Below are positions 51,386-59,851 of a stretch of 64,000 bases of DNA, piece by piece. The position numbers were made by a program, and so were the translations under genes. How positions within the stretch are numbered: position 1 is the stretch's first letter; each line of letters opens with the position of its first letter. Source of the stretch: a virus; the IMG/VR virus record IMGVR_UViG_3300023179_000057, positions 27,655-91,654 of that record; one strand, given 5' to 3'. The notes below the pieces were generated by a model. It searched no databases, had not been told where the DNA came from, and was given only the letters and a program-made list of their open reading frames with translations.

Positions 51386-51742
51386 ATGGAGATGTTGTTT
51401 ATAATATTTTTAGGTACTTTGTCATTTTCATTTGCAATAGCATATTGGGCGACCTTCCAACAATTAAAAAAATCTAACTTATTATTGGCTGATCTTTTTA
51501 TTAAAAACAAGGCATTAGAAGAGATAACATCTCAGATTAAAACTACTCACAATATGTCTGATGATGAAGTACATAAAGAAAATTTTATAAAGTTTCTTTC
51601 TGATTCAAGAGATTGGGCTTTTGATTACATTGAACAATCTCAAAAAACAATAAAAGAAGTTTCAGATGATTTAAAAAATAAAGGTTTAGTAAACTATTCT
51701 GAAAAACTTTTAGCATTATTACCCGAAAAGAATAAAAATTAA
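51386..51742 (+). CDS. membrane-anchored coiled-coil protein
   Basis: A 118-aa protein with an N-terminal transmembrane helix (MLFIIFLGTLSFSFAIAYWA), then a long helix (LLLADLFIKNKALEEITSQI and SDDEVHKENFIKFL...). It directly precedes a DUF6065-like gene with no gap. Role unknown. Confidence 0.5.
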   Translation: MEMLFIIFLGTLSFSFAIAYWATFQQLKKSNLLLADLFIKNKALEEITSQIKTTHNMSDDEVHKENFIKFLSDSRDWAFDYIEQSQKTIKEVSDDLKNKGLVNYSEKLLALLPEKNKN

Positions 51743-52489
51743 ATGAATTTTTTATTTAATAAAGATAAAACAGCAAAAATTGATTTTGTAACCACAGTTC
51801 CAGGTTTAAGTATGTTGGAAGATTGCAAACCAAAATTAGCAAAAGAATATATTCCAGATTGGTGGAAAAAAAGTCCAACAATAAAAACAGAATTTACATT
51901 TAATGGCGCACTTGCTGGAAATTTTAAAAGTTGTCCATCATTTTCAGACTATTTTTCAAAAGGATATATTCTTCCAATGTGGGTTGATTCATATTTATTT
52001 TATAATTCAGAAGATCAAAGTTGGAAGTGGTCAGTTTCAGACGCTAATTTTAGTTGGCAAACTCATGCAAACAGTCAATATTTAGATTATGTTGATCATA
52101 AATTTTTAAATAAAAATTCTTTTTTTGTTTTTAAAACAAAAATTCCATGGAATATTTTTACAAGTAAAGGATATTCATTATATCAGTTACCAACATTTTT
52201 TCATTTTAACGAAGACTTTTCTGTCATTCCTGGAGTAAGAGATACAGATGTTTATCATGAAATAAATATTCAATTATTAATTCATAGTGATAAAAAAGAA
52301 ATTTTTATACCAAGAGGAACTCCATTAGCACAATACATTCCTTTTAAAAGAGAAAAAACAAAATTTAATGTTAGAGAGGCAACAAAAAAAGATTTATTTA
52401 GAATTAATTTACATAATCTTAATTTATCAACTAGATTTCATAAAACACAAACATACAAAATAGATAGGAAAAAAAATAATGAAAAATAA
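51743..52489 (+). CDS. DUF6065-like protein, paralogue B
   Basis: A 248-aa protein abutting the previous gene. Family features: EYIPDWWKKSPTIK, FKSCPSFSDYFSKGYILPMW, VDSYLF, FFHFNEDFSVIPGVRDTDVY, IFIPRGTPLAQYIPFKREK. Here the PPG motif is replaced (TSKGYSLYQLPTF) and G(I/V)VD is GVRDTD, so this copy diverges most among the four PEWW-type members. It overlaps the sister copy at 52479 by 11 nt, a tandem pair that differs widely in sequence. Function unknown. Confidence 0.6.
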   Translation: MNFLFNKDKTAKIDFVTTVPGLSMLEDCKPKLAKEYIPDWWKKSPTIKTEFTFNGALAGNFKSCPSFSDYFSKGYILPMWVDSYLFYNSEDQSWKWSVSDANFSWQTHANSQYLDYVDHKFLNKNSFFVFKTKIPWNIFTSKGYSLYQLPTFFHFNEDFSVIPGVRDTDVYHEINIQLLIHSDKKEIFIPRGTPLAQYIPFKREKTKFNVREATKKDLFRINLHNLNLSTRFHKTQTYKIDRKKNNEK

Positions 52490-53201
52490 AAAAATTATTT
52501 TTAGGCCAACCACAGACCTCACAGAAGAAGTTACTCCAGCCCCAGAACCTATAAAAAATGATATTTCTAAATGGTATAAAAATCTTAAAAGATATATAAA
52601 TAATGGAATTATAAGTGATGGATCTAAAGATTTTTTTAATTCAAGAACAGCAAAAACATGTATTCCATTTTTTGATTCAATGACTTATGGATATTCTTAT
52701 AAACTACCTTATGATATTTTTTGTACATATAACAAAGAAGGAGAAAGAAAGGTTCAATGGGGAAAAACCGATGAGGGATATATTGGATCTCACAAAATTG
52801 AACAGATTGGCGAATATCCAATACCACAAGGATATGAAAATATTATTTTAAAAGTAAACACAACTTGGTGTGTACAAACCCCTCCAGGATATAGTTTACT
52901 TTATATGCATCCTTTAGGAAGGTTTGATTTACCATTTTATAGTTTTCATGGTATCGTTGATTCTGATAAATTTTATAAAAACGTAAATATGCCAATGGTA
53001 CTTAAAGTTGGATTTGAAGGAACAATAAAAGCGGGAACTCCAATTTCACAACTTATTCCTATAAAAAGAGAATCTTGGGTTTCTGAAAAAAAGAAATTTT
53101 ATGAAGATAATTATAATCCATATGTTGATAATATTATGGCTTTAATAAATTTAGAAGGTTTTTATAAAAATAATAAATGGGTAAAAAAAGAATGCAATTA
53201 A
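52479..53201 (+). CDS. DUF6065-like protein, paralogue C
   Basis: A 240-aa protein in tandem with paralogue B. It has NDISKWYKNLKRY, TCIPFFDSMTYGYSYKLPYD, WCVQTPPGYSLLYMHPLGRF, FYSFHGIVDSDKFY, FEGTIKAGTPISQLIPIKRE. This gives the full family order: (E/D)W(W/Y), C.PFFDS, LPYD, TPPGYS, GIVDSD, GTPxxQLIP. Two members side by side (B and C) suggest complementary subunits or substrates. Confidence 0.65.
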   Translation: MKNKKIIFRPTTDLTEEVTPAPEPIKNDISKWYKNLKRYINNGIISDGSKDFFNSRTAKTCIPFFDSMTYGYSYKLPYDIFCTYNKEGERKVQWGKTDEGYIGSHKIEQIGEYPIPQGYENIILKVNTTWCVQTPPGYSLLYMHPLGRFDLPFYSFHGIVDSDKFYKNVNMPMVLKVGFEGTIKAGTPISQLIPIKRESWVSEKKKFYEDNYNPYVDNIMALINLEGFYKNNKWVKKECN

Positions 53202-53341
53202 TATTTAACATTATTAAAAATATATTGGTTTTTGTTTATAGTATTATATTTACTATATACAAATTTCCATTTTTATTATTAATTTTTATAAAAAATATAA
53301 AATTTAATAATTTAAAAAATGGTTATAGAAAAATAATATAA
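53192..53341 (+). CDS. 49-aa hydrophobic small protein
   Basis: An open frame overlapping the previous gene by 10 nt. Strongly hydrophobic (LIFNIIKNILVFVYSIIFTI, then YKFPFLLLIFIKN), followed by a basic end. AT-richness alone favours such frames, so it may be spurious; no ribosome binding site beyond AAAAAGA. Confidence 0.35.
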   Translation: MQLIFNIIKNILVFVYSIIFTIYKFPFLLLIFIKNIKFNNLKNGYRKII

Positions 53342-53361
53342 ATCATATCCTAGGAGGAAAA

Positions 53362-53634
53362 ATGATTAATGATAAGACAAAAGCATTACTAGCATCATAT
53401 GGACGATCTGTTCTTGGTGCAGTAATTGCACTTTACATGGCTGGCGTAACAGATCCAAAAGATCTATGGGCTGCACTAGTTGCTGCACTAGCGCCCGTTG
53501 CATTAAGAGCACTTAATCCAAACGACAAAGCATTTGGTGTATTACCAGATACTGGTGCCGTTTCAGATGCACTTAGCAAGATTGTTCCTGCTAAGAAGGC
53601 TCCAGCAAAGAAAAAGACTGCTAAGAAAAAGTAG
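53362..53634 (+). CDS. holin-like protein with lysine-rich tail
   Basis: A 90-aa protein with a perfect AGGAGG ribosome binding site and C/G-ended codons (high expression). Hydrophobic segments: YGRSVLGAVIALYMAGVT and DLWAALVAALAPVALRALNP, then NDKAFG; this is a layout common in small actinophage membrane proteins annotated as holins. The C-terminus PAKKAPAKKKTAKKK is histone H1-like and could bind nucleic acid or the acidic membrane face. It is distant from the endolysin, so another role (virion or membrane) is possible. Confidence 0.55.
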   Translation: MINDKTKALLASYGRSVLGAVIALYMAGVTDPKDLWAALVAALAPVALRALNPNDKAFGVLPDTGAVSDALSKIVPAKKAPAKKKTAKKK

Positions 53635-53648
53635 TTTGTTTTTGATAA

Positions 53649-53687
53649 AGGGGGCAAACCTAAAAACTTGCCCTCTTTATTTTTTAC
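53649..53687 (+). terminator. intrinsic terminator
   Basis: A 9-bp stem (AGGGGGCAA 53649-53657 with TTGCCCTCT 53668-53676, one G-T pair), a 10-nt loop and a T-rich tail. Confidence 0.88.
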
Positions 53688-53699
53688 AATGGGGGAATT

Positions 53700-54392
53700 A
53701 TGGACTTTGTATATATATGTAAGGAAGGCGTTAACGAAGAACTAAAGTATTCTATTAGGTCTGTCGTTGAAAGTTTTCCAGATTCTAATGTCTGGGTTGT
53801 TGGCGGTAAGCCTGACTGGTATGTAGGAAATTATATTGAAGTACACCAAGTTCATACTAAATATAAAAATGCTATAGAAAATTTAAAAAAGATTTGTTCA
53901 TCACCAGAAATATCAAATGAGTTTGTTTTAATGAATGATGACTTTTATATTATTAAAAAGATAGATAGTATAGAGAATTTTCATGGCGGATATTTATTAA
54001 ATAAAATAAACTTATATCAAAAAATAAACGGTAATTCTAACTATACTAGAAAACTTAATGCTACATATAAAAGACTCAAAGGACTTGGGATTGATGATCC
54101 ATTAGATTATGAGTTACATGTTCCAATGATCATGGAAAAAGAAAAGTTACAAGAAGTATTAAATAATAACGATCAATTTTTATGGAGATCTATGTATGGG
54201 AATATATTTAAAGTCGGTGGATCAGAGATGCAAGATGTTAAGGTTTATACCAGGGGGCCATTAGTTTTTAAATCTTATAATTTAAATATAGATCAGCATA
54301 CATTTTTATCTAGTGCAGATAGTTCTTTTGATATTATTTGGAATAGTATACTCAAGACTCAGTTTAAACAAAAAACTAAATTTGAGAAATAA
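53700..54392 (+). CDS. Stealth-like sugar-phosphotransferase/glycosyltransferase
   Basis: A 230-aa protein. The first part (FVYICKEGVNEELKYSIRSV, VWVVGGKPDWY) looks like the nucleotide-sugar-binding half of a GT-A-type fold; EFVLMNDDFYIIK has the paired Asp motif seen in Stealth-family CR2 (NDDFF). The latter half includes KLNATYKRLKGLG and YELHVPMIMEK, as in Stealth proteins. They transfer sugar phosphates to surface polymers. It converges with the minus-strand glycan operon and overlaps its last gene by 17 nt, so it may act in the same surface modification. Confidence 0.6.
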   Translation: MDFVYICKEGVNEELKYSIRSVVESFPDSNVWVVGGKPDWYVGNYIEVHQVHTKYKNAIENLKKICSSPEISNEFVLMNDDFYIIKKIDSIENFHGGYLLNKINLYQKINGNSNYTRKLNATYKRLKGLGIDDPLDYELHVPMIMEKEKLQEVLNNNDQFLWRSMYGNIFKVGGSEMQDVKVYTRGPLVFKSYNLNIDQHTFLSSADSSFDIIWNSILKTQFKQKTKFEK

Positions 54393-55413
54393 GTTCTAAG
54401 TATTTATCTTTTAAGATACTTGGAGAAAAGTTTGCAACTCCAATGTTATATGCTTTTTCTTTGTAAGATGTTTTATCTTTAATAGTCATATAGTCATCAA
54501 TTGTTTTTGCTAAATATTTTTGATCTGCTTCAAATAATTCAATCCTAACTTTTGTTCTAATTGTTCCTATTGAATCACTCTTAACTAGCCACTCTGGCGG
54601 TAATATAAAATTATTAGGCGATATATTTGTCATAAAAACTGGCAAGGCACTTAGTAAAGCCTCATTCATTGGCAGACACAATCCAGCATAACGTCGTGGT
54701 AAAACCATAGCATCAAATCCATTATACATGTCTTCCCTATTGTCTGGATTACCAATTTCAATTTTAAGTCTTGAATCTTTTATATTTGTTTCTATTTCAC
54801 TTTGACTTTTGATTACTAATTCATAATCTGCTTTAGAGTGCTTAAGCATATCAATAACAGTTTCAGTACCGTTTCTATCTTTTGCTGCTTTTTTACCAGC
54901 AATATGTAAAATTCTATTATGAGACTTAGACAAGTTATTTTCTTTTATTTTATTAAATAATTCTTCATTCGTTGGTGGTGGAAGATGAATTACTTTTGTT
55001 TTGGAGCCAAACATTTTTTTAATGTGTTCAATTTGCCAAACACTTGGAGATAAAAGTGCCGTTGGTAATGGTAGATTTGGATTTACTAAATGGCCAAATA
55101 ATTCATAGTTATATTGAAGAATTGTTTTTACATTTCTTTTATTAGCAAACCTTATAAAGTTTTGATCATAAAATGTTTCACAACTTAATACAATATCTAT
55201 ATCGTTTAAAAACATTTTTATTTGTTGAAGAGATGGAAATCCATTTGTCTTAAGAGAATCATAACCTTGATACCATTCTGGATGTTGTTTATTTTTATTA
55301 AATGGAGTAGAGTCAATTAAAAGAATTTTATTAGGATTAAGCATATTAACTAATTCTCTGGTTTGATTACCAAGCCCAGTATTGTCTGATCTTGCTATTA
55401 TTCCCAATCTCAT
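54376..55413 (-). CDS. glycosyltransferase, GT4-like (GT-B fold)
   Basis: A 345-aa protein. The N-terminal half is Rossmann-like (RLGIIARSDNTGLGNQTREL with the acceptor-binding glycine motif). The C-terminal half has RILHIAGKKAAKDRNGTETV, DAMVLPRRYAGLCLPMNEAL, the E-x7-E-like retaining GT4 region (with GLCLPMNEALLSALPVF). Overlaps the previous operon gene by 4 nt. Predicted to transfer a sugar from an activated donor to a surface glycan or virion protein. Confidence 0.75.
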   Translation of the reverse strand: MRLGIIARSDNTGLGNQTRELVNMLNPNKILLIDSTPFNKNKQHPEWYQGYDSLKTNGFPSLQQIKMFLNDIDIVLSCETFYDQNFIRFANKRNVKTILQYNYELFGHLVNPNLPLPTALLSPSVWQIEHIKKMFGSKTKVIHLPPPTNEELFNKIKENNLSKSHNRILHIAGKKAAKDRNGTETVIDMLKHSKADYELVIKSQSEIETNIKDSRLKIEIGNPDNREDMYNGFDAMVLPRRYAGLCLPMNEALLSALPVFMTNISPNNFILPPEWLVKSDSIGTIRTKVRIELFEADQKYLAKTIDDYMTIKDKTSYKEKAYNIGVANFSPSILKDKYLELISQI

Positions 55414-56171
55414 TCTTTATAACCCCAGGTTTCATCATCTGAAGTAAATTTGCGGGTACCCTGACGACCATCCAAGTGATAAGATCTTTTAATATGTCCC
55501 TCTGGGTGATATATCCATAGTTTATGTTGTTGCCAACCATCTTCACTGTATTTATCATAAGGTAATATTTCATCTTGTAATTTGCCATGAAAAGTGTCTT
55601 CTATAAAGAATATATCTTTGCAACTTGGCAATACAATATCTTTGTAATAAGACTTTGTGCTTAAATGTGGTCTTTGACTCCATTGTGCTGTTTTCATAAA
55701 GCCATCTTCAATTCCAAACATTAGGTGTTCATGTTCTTTAGGAATTCTTGATTCAAAATGAAAACGAATAGTGTTAGCCTTTTTATATTCAAACATATCT
55801 AAACATTTTTCCCAATCAATTGGCATATCTGGCGTTAGTGGTGCGTCTCCTTCTACATAAAGTAAAAGAGGTGTTTTAATTTCATTGATTGTTTCACGCA
55901 TCATATTTGTTTGATGACTATGCTGTTTAAAAACAAATGGAACTATGTTTTTATATTCATGCAAACATTTCCAAAGTATACGATTTTTGTATTCATCGTA
56001 ATCTTTTTTGCGATTCTGTTGTTCTAGTCTTAATCCATCTATCTGCATTATAATTTCATTATCTGGAAAATGAACACGAAGGTCACCAATTGTTTGTTCT
56101 ATCATAGTGGTATTAGGATGATCTGGTATGACAGATGTTGCTAAAATAATCGTTATATCATTTTTATGCAT
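55410..56171 (-). CDS. glycosyltransferase, GT-A type
   Basis: A 253-aa protein. TIILATSVIPDHPNTTMIEQ starts a nucleotide-sugar-binding domain, LRVHFPDNEIIMQIDGLR follows, and LLLYVEGDAPLTPD has an EGDAP motif in the place of the metal-binding DxD. FHFESRIPKEHEHLMFG and YPEGHIKRSYHLDG-like segments follow. Within a five-gene operon with overlaps of 4-8 nt. Confidence 0.65.
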   Translation of the reverse strand: MHKNDITIILATSVIPDHPNTTMIEQTIGDLRVHFPDNEIIMQIDGLRLEQQNRKKDYDEYKNRILWKCLHEYKNIVPFVFKQHSHQTNMMRETINEIKTPLLLYVEGDAPLTPDMPIDWEKCLDMFEYKKANTIRFHFESRIPKEHEHLMFGIEDGFMKTAQWSQRPHLSTKSYYKDIVLPSCKDIFFIEDTFHGKLQDEILPYDKYSEDGWQQHKLWIYHPEGHIKRSYHLDGRQGTRKFTSDDETWGYKE

Positions 56172-57018
56172 TTATTTGCTCCATGATTTTAATAGATAAA
56201 TCTCTTTTATATTTAATCCACCAACAAACAATTTGATGCATTTCAGACACATAAACATCTAACAGGTATGGCATCATGTCAACAAGGTCTGACCAATTTT
56301 CAACTGTTTTTATAGAATGATTATCCTCAAAAACAAAATTAAAAAAATCAGTATTTATACCTTTTGAGTCTATTTTATCTCCTATTGGTAAACAAAGCAT
56401 TTCAATGGCTTCAAAAAATCTAAAAGAATCAATTACTTCCGCACCACTTGGACAAGGAACAATTTTGCTAATAAACATTTTATCGTAATAGTTTTTAGGT
56501 TTTAATCCTTCGGCAAAACCTTTGGTAGGATTATAAAAAGAATTTGGAATATTAGGCATAACGGCAGCCAATTGTTTTCTTCTTTGGTGAGTTATTTGAC
56601 CAGAAAAAAATACATCATACACTTTATTTTGATAGTCTGGCAAATTTTTTGATAAATGTTGTGGAACTCCTATTGGCAATTTATTATATTTTTGATGTTT
56701 TTTATGTGGATACTGAATCCAAATTTCACAATTGTTATGTTTAATTTTTTCAATATTAAATGTTGCACTTTCATCTCCAGTAATAAACAAAACAAGTCTT
56801 TTTATTTTTTGCAATTCTACATTTATTACATCTTCATATTCTATATTTTGTGGTCCAGGAATTACAACAAAAGCACGATCACACTCTGGTAAAGATGTTA
56901 CTTTAATTTGTTTAATTTTATTTTTATTAAATATTTCTTTTAATAATCCATAGTCCCATTTGTCAGCAGCACAATCTTCTTCTTTAACAGAATATAAATA
57001 TGTTTTAATATTATTCAT
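56164..57018 (-). CDS. exostosin-like (GT47-type) glycosyltransferase
   Basis: A 284-aa protein when started at ATG 57018, which overlaps the previous stop (ATGAATAA). Features: YDVFFSGQITHQRRKQLAAV, FISKIVPCPSGAEVIDSFRF and FEAIEMLCLPI, like the exostosin C-terminal donor-binding segment (capable of recognising nucleotide sugars). IPVG- and WSDLVDMMPYLL-type segments close the protein. Part of the glycan operon. Confidence 0.65.
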   Translation of the reverse strand: MNNIKTYLYSVKEEDCAADKWDYGLLKEIFNKNKIKQIKVTSLPECDRAFVVIPGPQNIEYEDVINVELQKIKRLVLFITGDESATFNIEKIKHNNCEIWIQYPHKKHQKYNKLPIGVPQHLSKNLPDYQNKVYDVFFSGQITHQRRKQLAAVMPNIPNSFYNPTKGFAEGLKPKNYYDKMFISKIVPCPSGAEVIDSFRFFEAIEMLCLPIGDKIDSKGINTDFFNFVFEDNHSIKTVENWSDLVDMMPYLLDVYVSEMHQIVCWWIKYKRDLSIKIMEQINA

Positions 57019-57718
57019 AATATAAATGTACTTCATGCTGATAGTCAAGCAGTGTTTCTTTATAACCCAGTCCCCATAACCAAAATCTTAAATCATATAA
57101 GTATTCATTCCATTGTTGCATCATAAACTCTGGATGACCAGATAACCATATCTTAGGCTTAAACTGTCTTAAAACGGTTTCTGCGCCTTTTAAAACACGC
57201 CCTTCACTGCCTTCTACGTCTAAAGAAATGGCGGTAGGGGCAACAATATTATGATCGTATACACAAGAATCTATAGTAATCTGACCATAAGAATTACCTT
57301 CTAAGTATAACTCTTTAAATCCGTGTGCTGAATCAATAACATTATTTGCTTCTGGTGGCCATTCATTATAATAAATTCTTGATAAATTATTTATTTTATC
57401 AGACGCAAATCCAGGAATACAGGCAATTGGTTTGTCTAAATTATTTGATTCCCATAGTAATGGATAGTGTGACCATACTTTTGGATTAGGTTCAAATATC
57501 ACAGTTTTTGCTCCCCATATTTGACAAAGAGCAACCATTTCTCCTTCTTCTCCGCCCACATAATAAACTATATCGTTTATTCCAAGATTATTATGCATTG
57601 ATCGTAATCTATTTTTTTCCCAACCTTTTTCTGTATACCACTCAGGTCTATCAGCACGATGTTTTGGTAAAACTATTTTATATTCTCCATTAACTGTTGC
57701 TTTGATCATTTCTATCAT
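57011..57718 (-). CDS. FkbM-family methyltransferase
   Basis: A 235-aa protein; ATG 57718 is chosen for its ATGA overlap with the previous stop. FkbM signs: VYYVGGEEGEMVALCQIWGA, KTVIFEPNPKVW (SAM-binding acidic residue), and AISLDVEGSEGRVLKGAETV. FkbM enzymes O-methylate sugars and polyketides. Here it likely caps or decorates the glycan made by its operon neighbours. Confidence 0.85.
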   Translation of the reverse strand: MIEMIKATVNGEYKIVLPKHRADRPEWYTEKGWEKNRLRSMHNNLGINDIVYYVGGEEGEMVALCQIWGAKTVIFEPNPKVWSHYPLLWESNNLDKPIACIPGFASDKINNLSRIYYNEWPPEANNVIDSAHGFKELYLEGNSYGQITIDSCVYDHNIVAPTAISLDVEGSEGRVLKGAETVLRQFKPKIWLSGHPEFMMQQWNEYLYDLRFWLWGLGYKETLLDYQHEVHLYYE

Positions 57719-58674
57719 TTGATGTTTAAAGTTTCTAATATTGTAGACCATCTGTGAACATAGGTATGTTCTTTTTTAGTTCGTTCATGACCAGCAATTC
57801 TTATTTTTTCTCTTGTTACTCCATCTAATATATAATAATCTATTTTTTCTTTAAGATCTTCAAGATTCCCGTGCTCATAAAATATAATTTCTTTGCCATC
57901 TTCAAAGTATTGATCAAGTCCTTTTATGCGAGGGTAGATAGTAAAACCACCACGACCAGTGCTTTCAAACAACCTATCGCTTGTATAGTATGGGTAGTTA
58001 AAGTTTATATTAAGGCTATCTCCTATGGCTACCTTGCTTTTTGCGTAGATACGATTAAGTGCATCACCACGAACTGTTCCAGTATCTCCGTCTCCACCAA
58101 CATGCAAAAATCTTTTTCCATATGTCTTTCGTAAAAAGTCTATTAGTTGTGGACGATACTTATGTTCTGGGTGATATCCTTTGCTACCAACAAAGATTAT
58201 GTCATGCTCAAAGTTATTTATATCATAATCAGAATGTATATAACACTCTTTATCATATACGCCAGCAGGCAAAAAATGTCCTTTAACACTTGTATTTTTA
58301 TTAAACCAATCACACATTAATTTATCTGTAGCAAAAAAGTGACCTATGTTTGTATAAAAATCATCACCCTTTAAATCTTTTTCACGTTCAATACCAAACC
58401 ACAAGTCAAGATGATAAGTCATTGTTGTTTTGTTTACAGCCTTTAATTGTTTTAATACATCTGTCATAGATAATTTGCCTGGGGTTTGCCATCTATGTGT
58501 GTGTACCCATATAAATAAATCAGATGCTAATGCTTTATATAAAATTTCTTCGCTTGTTGCTTTCTTTTCCTGCATTTTTTGCACGGTATGTCCAAGAGAC
58601 TCTAAAGACTTAGCATGATGATTCTCACTGCTATAGGGAACTTCAAAGTTACCAAGAAAAATTATATTAGACAT
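57715..58674 (-). CDS. glycosyltransferase, CgeB/GT-B-like
   Basis: A 319-aa protein at the head of the glycan operon. Features: NIIFLGNFEVPYSSENHHAK, VHTHRWQTPGKLSMTDVLKQ, DIIFVGSKGYHPEHKYRPQL, KSKVAIGDSLNINFNYPYYTS then RLFESTGRGGFTIYPR. The late RLFES-GRGG region fits the CgeB-type GT-B donor site. It and the GT4-like protein bracket a GT-A, a GT47-like and a methyltransferase. Confidence 0.7.
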   Translation of the reverse strand: MSNIIFLGNFEVPYSSENHHAKSLESLGHTVQKMQEKKATSEEILYKALASDLFIWVHTHRWQTPGKLSMTDVLKQLKAVNKTTMTYHLDLWFGIEREKDLKGDDFYTNIGHFFATDKLMCDWFNKNTSVKGHFLPAGVYDKECYIHSDYDINNFEHDIIFVGSKGYHPEHKYRPQLIDFLRKTYGKRFLHVGGDGDTGTVRGDALNRIYAKSKVAIGDSLNINFNYPYYTSDRLFESTGRGGFTIYPRIKGLDQYFEDGKEIIFYEHGNLEDLKEKIDYYILDGVTREKIRIAGHERTKKEHTYVHRWSTILETLNIK

Positions 58675-58685
58675 AAAGATTTCAT

Positions 58686-59405
58686 TTATTTATAAGTTTT
58701 TTTTACTCTAAGATATCTTGAATAAGATCCAATTAATTTTGTTCTAAGTTTTTCTACATTAAAATATAATTGATTTTCATTTTCTAAAATAAAATTAGAT
58801 TGCCAATCACTTCTTTTAAAAGGAATTATTTGAAACATTGGAGTTCCTTTTTCTATAATTCCTTCAAAATTATTTTTAATAAAAAATGGAGTATTTATTT
58901 CAGTTTCTAAGATATCTGTGTCCACTATTCCAGAAATTGTTTTAATTGGTATATTCTGATATCCAAAAGGATGAGTAATTAAACAAGACCATCCTGGTGG
59001 AGTTTTAATTGTCCATCCATGAATATATTTTAATACTGTTGAAGAAAAACCATCTGGTATTTCGTATTTAGAAACTTGCGTTTCATGCCAAGTATCAAAC
59101 ACAACTTCTTGTGATGACCACTGAATTAATGGAATATCATTTTCTTTTGAAACAAAAACATCTGTCCAAAGCGGAACTATGTATCCAGCAGTTAATGCGT
59201 CTAATGCTGGAGCGCATTTTTTTACAGTAACTGTAGGACCTGGATTAAGTTTAAATTTATTTTCTAAATTACTATATGGCTTCATTTCTTTCCACCACTC
59301 TGGCAGAGCATTTGACGATGGAAATGGTTTTTCTCTAACTTTCCAAACATGTTCATTCTGTGCTCTAAAAGTAATTATATTTTTATTATTTTTTTTAAAT
59401 TTCAT
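58686..59405 (-). CDS. DUF6065-like protein, paralogue D
   Basis: A 239-aa protein; ATG 59405 preceded by AGAGGT. It shows the family blocks clearly: LPEWWKEMKPYS, TVKKCAPALDALTAGYIVPL, WTIKTPPGWSCLITHPFGY, KTISGIVDTDILE, FEGIIEKGTPMFQIIPFKRS. It lies just before the glycan operon on the same strand, 11 nt from it, so it is probably co-transcribed. Function unknown. Confidence 0.65.
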   Translation of the reverse strand: MKFKKNNKNIITFRAQNEHVWKVREKPFPSSNALPEWWKEMKPYSNLENKFKLNPGPTVTVKKCAPALDALTAGYIVPLWTDVFVSKENDIPLIQWSSQEVVFDTWHETQVSKYEIPDGFSSTVLKYIHGWTIKTPPGWSCLITHPFGYQNIPIKTISGIVDTDILETEINTPFFIKNNFEGIIEKGTPMFQIIPFKRSDWQSNFILENENQLYFNVEKLRTKLIGSYSRYLRVKKTYK

Positions 59406-59607
59406 TTTGACCTCTAGCAATTGCAGCAGATGCTTCAAAGGCTTTTTGTGTTCTACGAGATTTTAATAAGCCTCTTGATTTCCAAAGTGGAACAGTTGCT
59501 TCAATATCTTTGGCTATTTGCTCTCTTATTTCTTTAACAGTAAAAACAATAAAATTCCAAACCTCTTCTTTTTGTTTATCATTAAGTTCATCTGTCCAAT
59601 TAGTCAT
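59395..59607 (-). CDS. small helical protein, unknown
   Basis: A 70-aa protein started at ATG 59607 (GAGGAAGAAG ahead) and overlapping two neighbours. Helical throughout (NDKQKEEVWNFIVFTVKEIR), with EQIAKDIEATV and AFEASAAIARGQNE. The EQIA.DIEA and AA.IAR.Q blocks recur in the next minus-strand gene at 59725, suggesting distant paralogues. Confidence 0.5.
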   Translation of the reverse strand: MTNWTDELNDKQKEEVWNFIVFTVKEIREQIAKDIEATVPLWKSRGLLKSRRTQKAFEASAAIARGQNEI

Positions 59608-59701
59608 CTTCTTCCTCAAATTCTCTCAGGGCATTAGAACTTTTATAACAGTTGACACAATCTCCATTTATCAATTTACCACCACAATAATCACAGAACA
59701 T
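59600..59701 (-). CDS. 33-aa zinc ribbon protein
   Basis: MFCDYCGGKL then INGDCVNCYKSS: C3-x2-C6 and C15-x2-C18, with an acidic end (EFEEEDD). It follows an extended -10 with a 6-nt gap to its ATG. Overlaps the next gene by 8 nt. Among the smallest genes here, but motif, overlap and promoter support it. Confidence 0.6.
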   Translation of the reverse strand: MFCDYCGGKLINGDCVNCYKSSNALREFEEEDD

Positions 59702-59707
59702 AGTTCT

Positions 59708-59716
59708 ATGATACCA
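59708..59716 (-). promoter_or_regulatory. extended -10 promoter, leaderless start (TGgTATCAT)
   Basis: On the minus strand TGgTATCAT (59716-59708) is followed after 6 nt by ATG 59701. Confidence 0.5.
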
Positions 59717-59724
59717 GATTTACT

Positions 59725-59850
59725 TTATTCTTGATTTCTGGCAATTTTTGCAGCAAGAATTTGCATACCAACCGCATTTGTTTTGCTAGATTCAATTTCA
59801 ATAGCCTCAATTTCTTGGGCTATTTTTTCACGTAATTGTTTTTCGTCCAT
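59725..59850 (-). CDS. 41-aa helical protein
   Basis: LREKIAQEIEAIEIESSKTN, then AVGMQILAAKIARNQE. It resembles the protein at 59395 (shared REKIAQ/EQIAKDIE and AAxIAR elements). The start is 1 nt after the previous gene on this strand. Function unknown. Confidence 0.5.
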   Translation of the reverse strand: MDEKQLREKIAQEIEAIEIESSKTNAVGMQILAAKIARNQE

Positions 59851-59851
59851 G

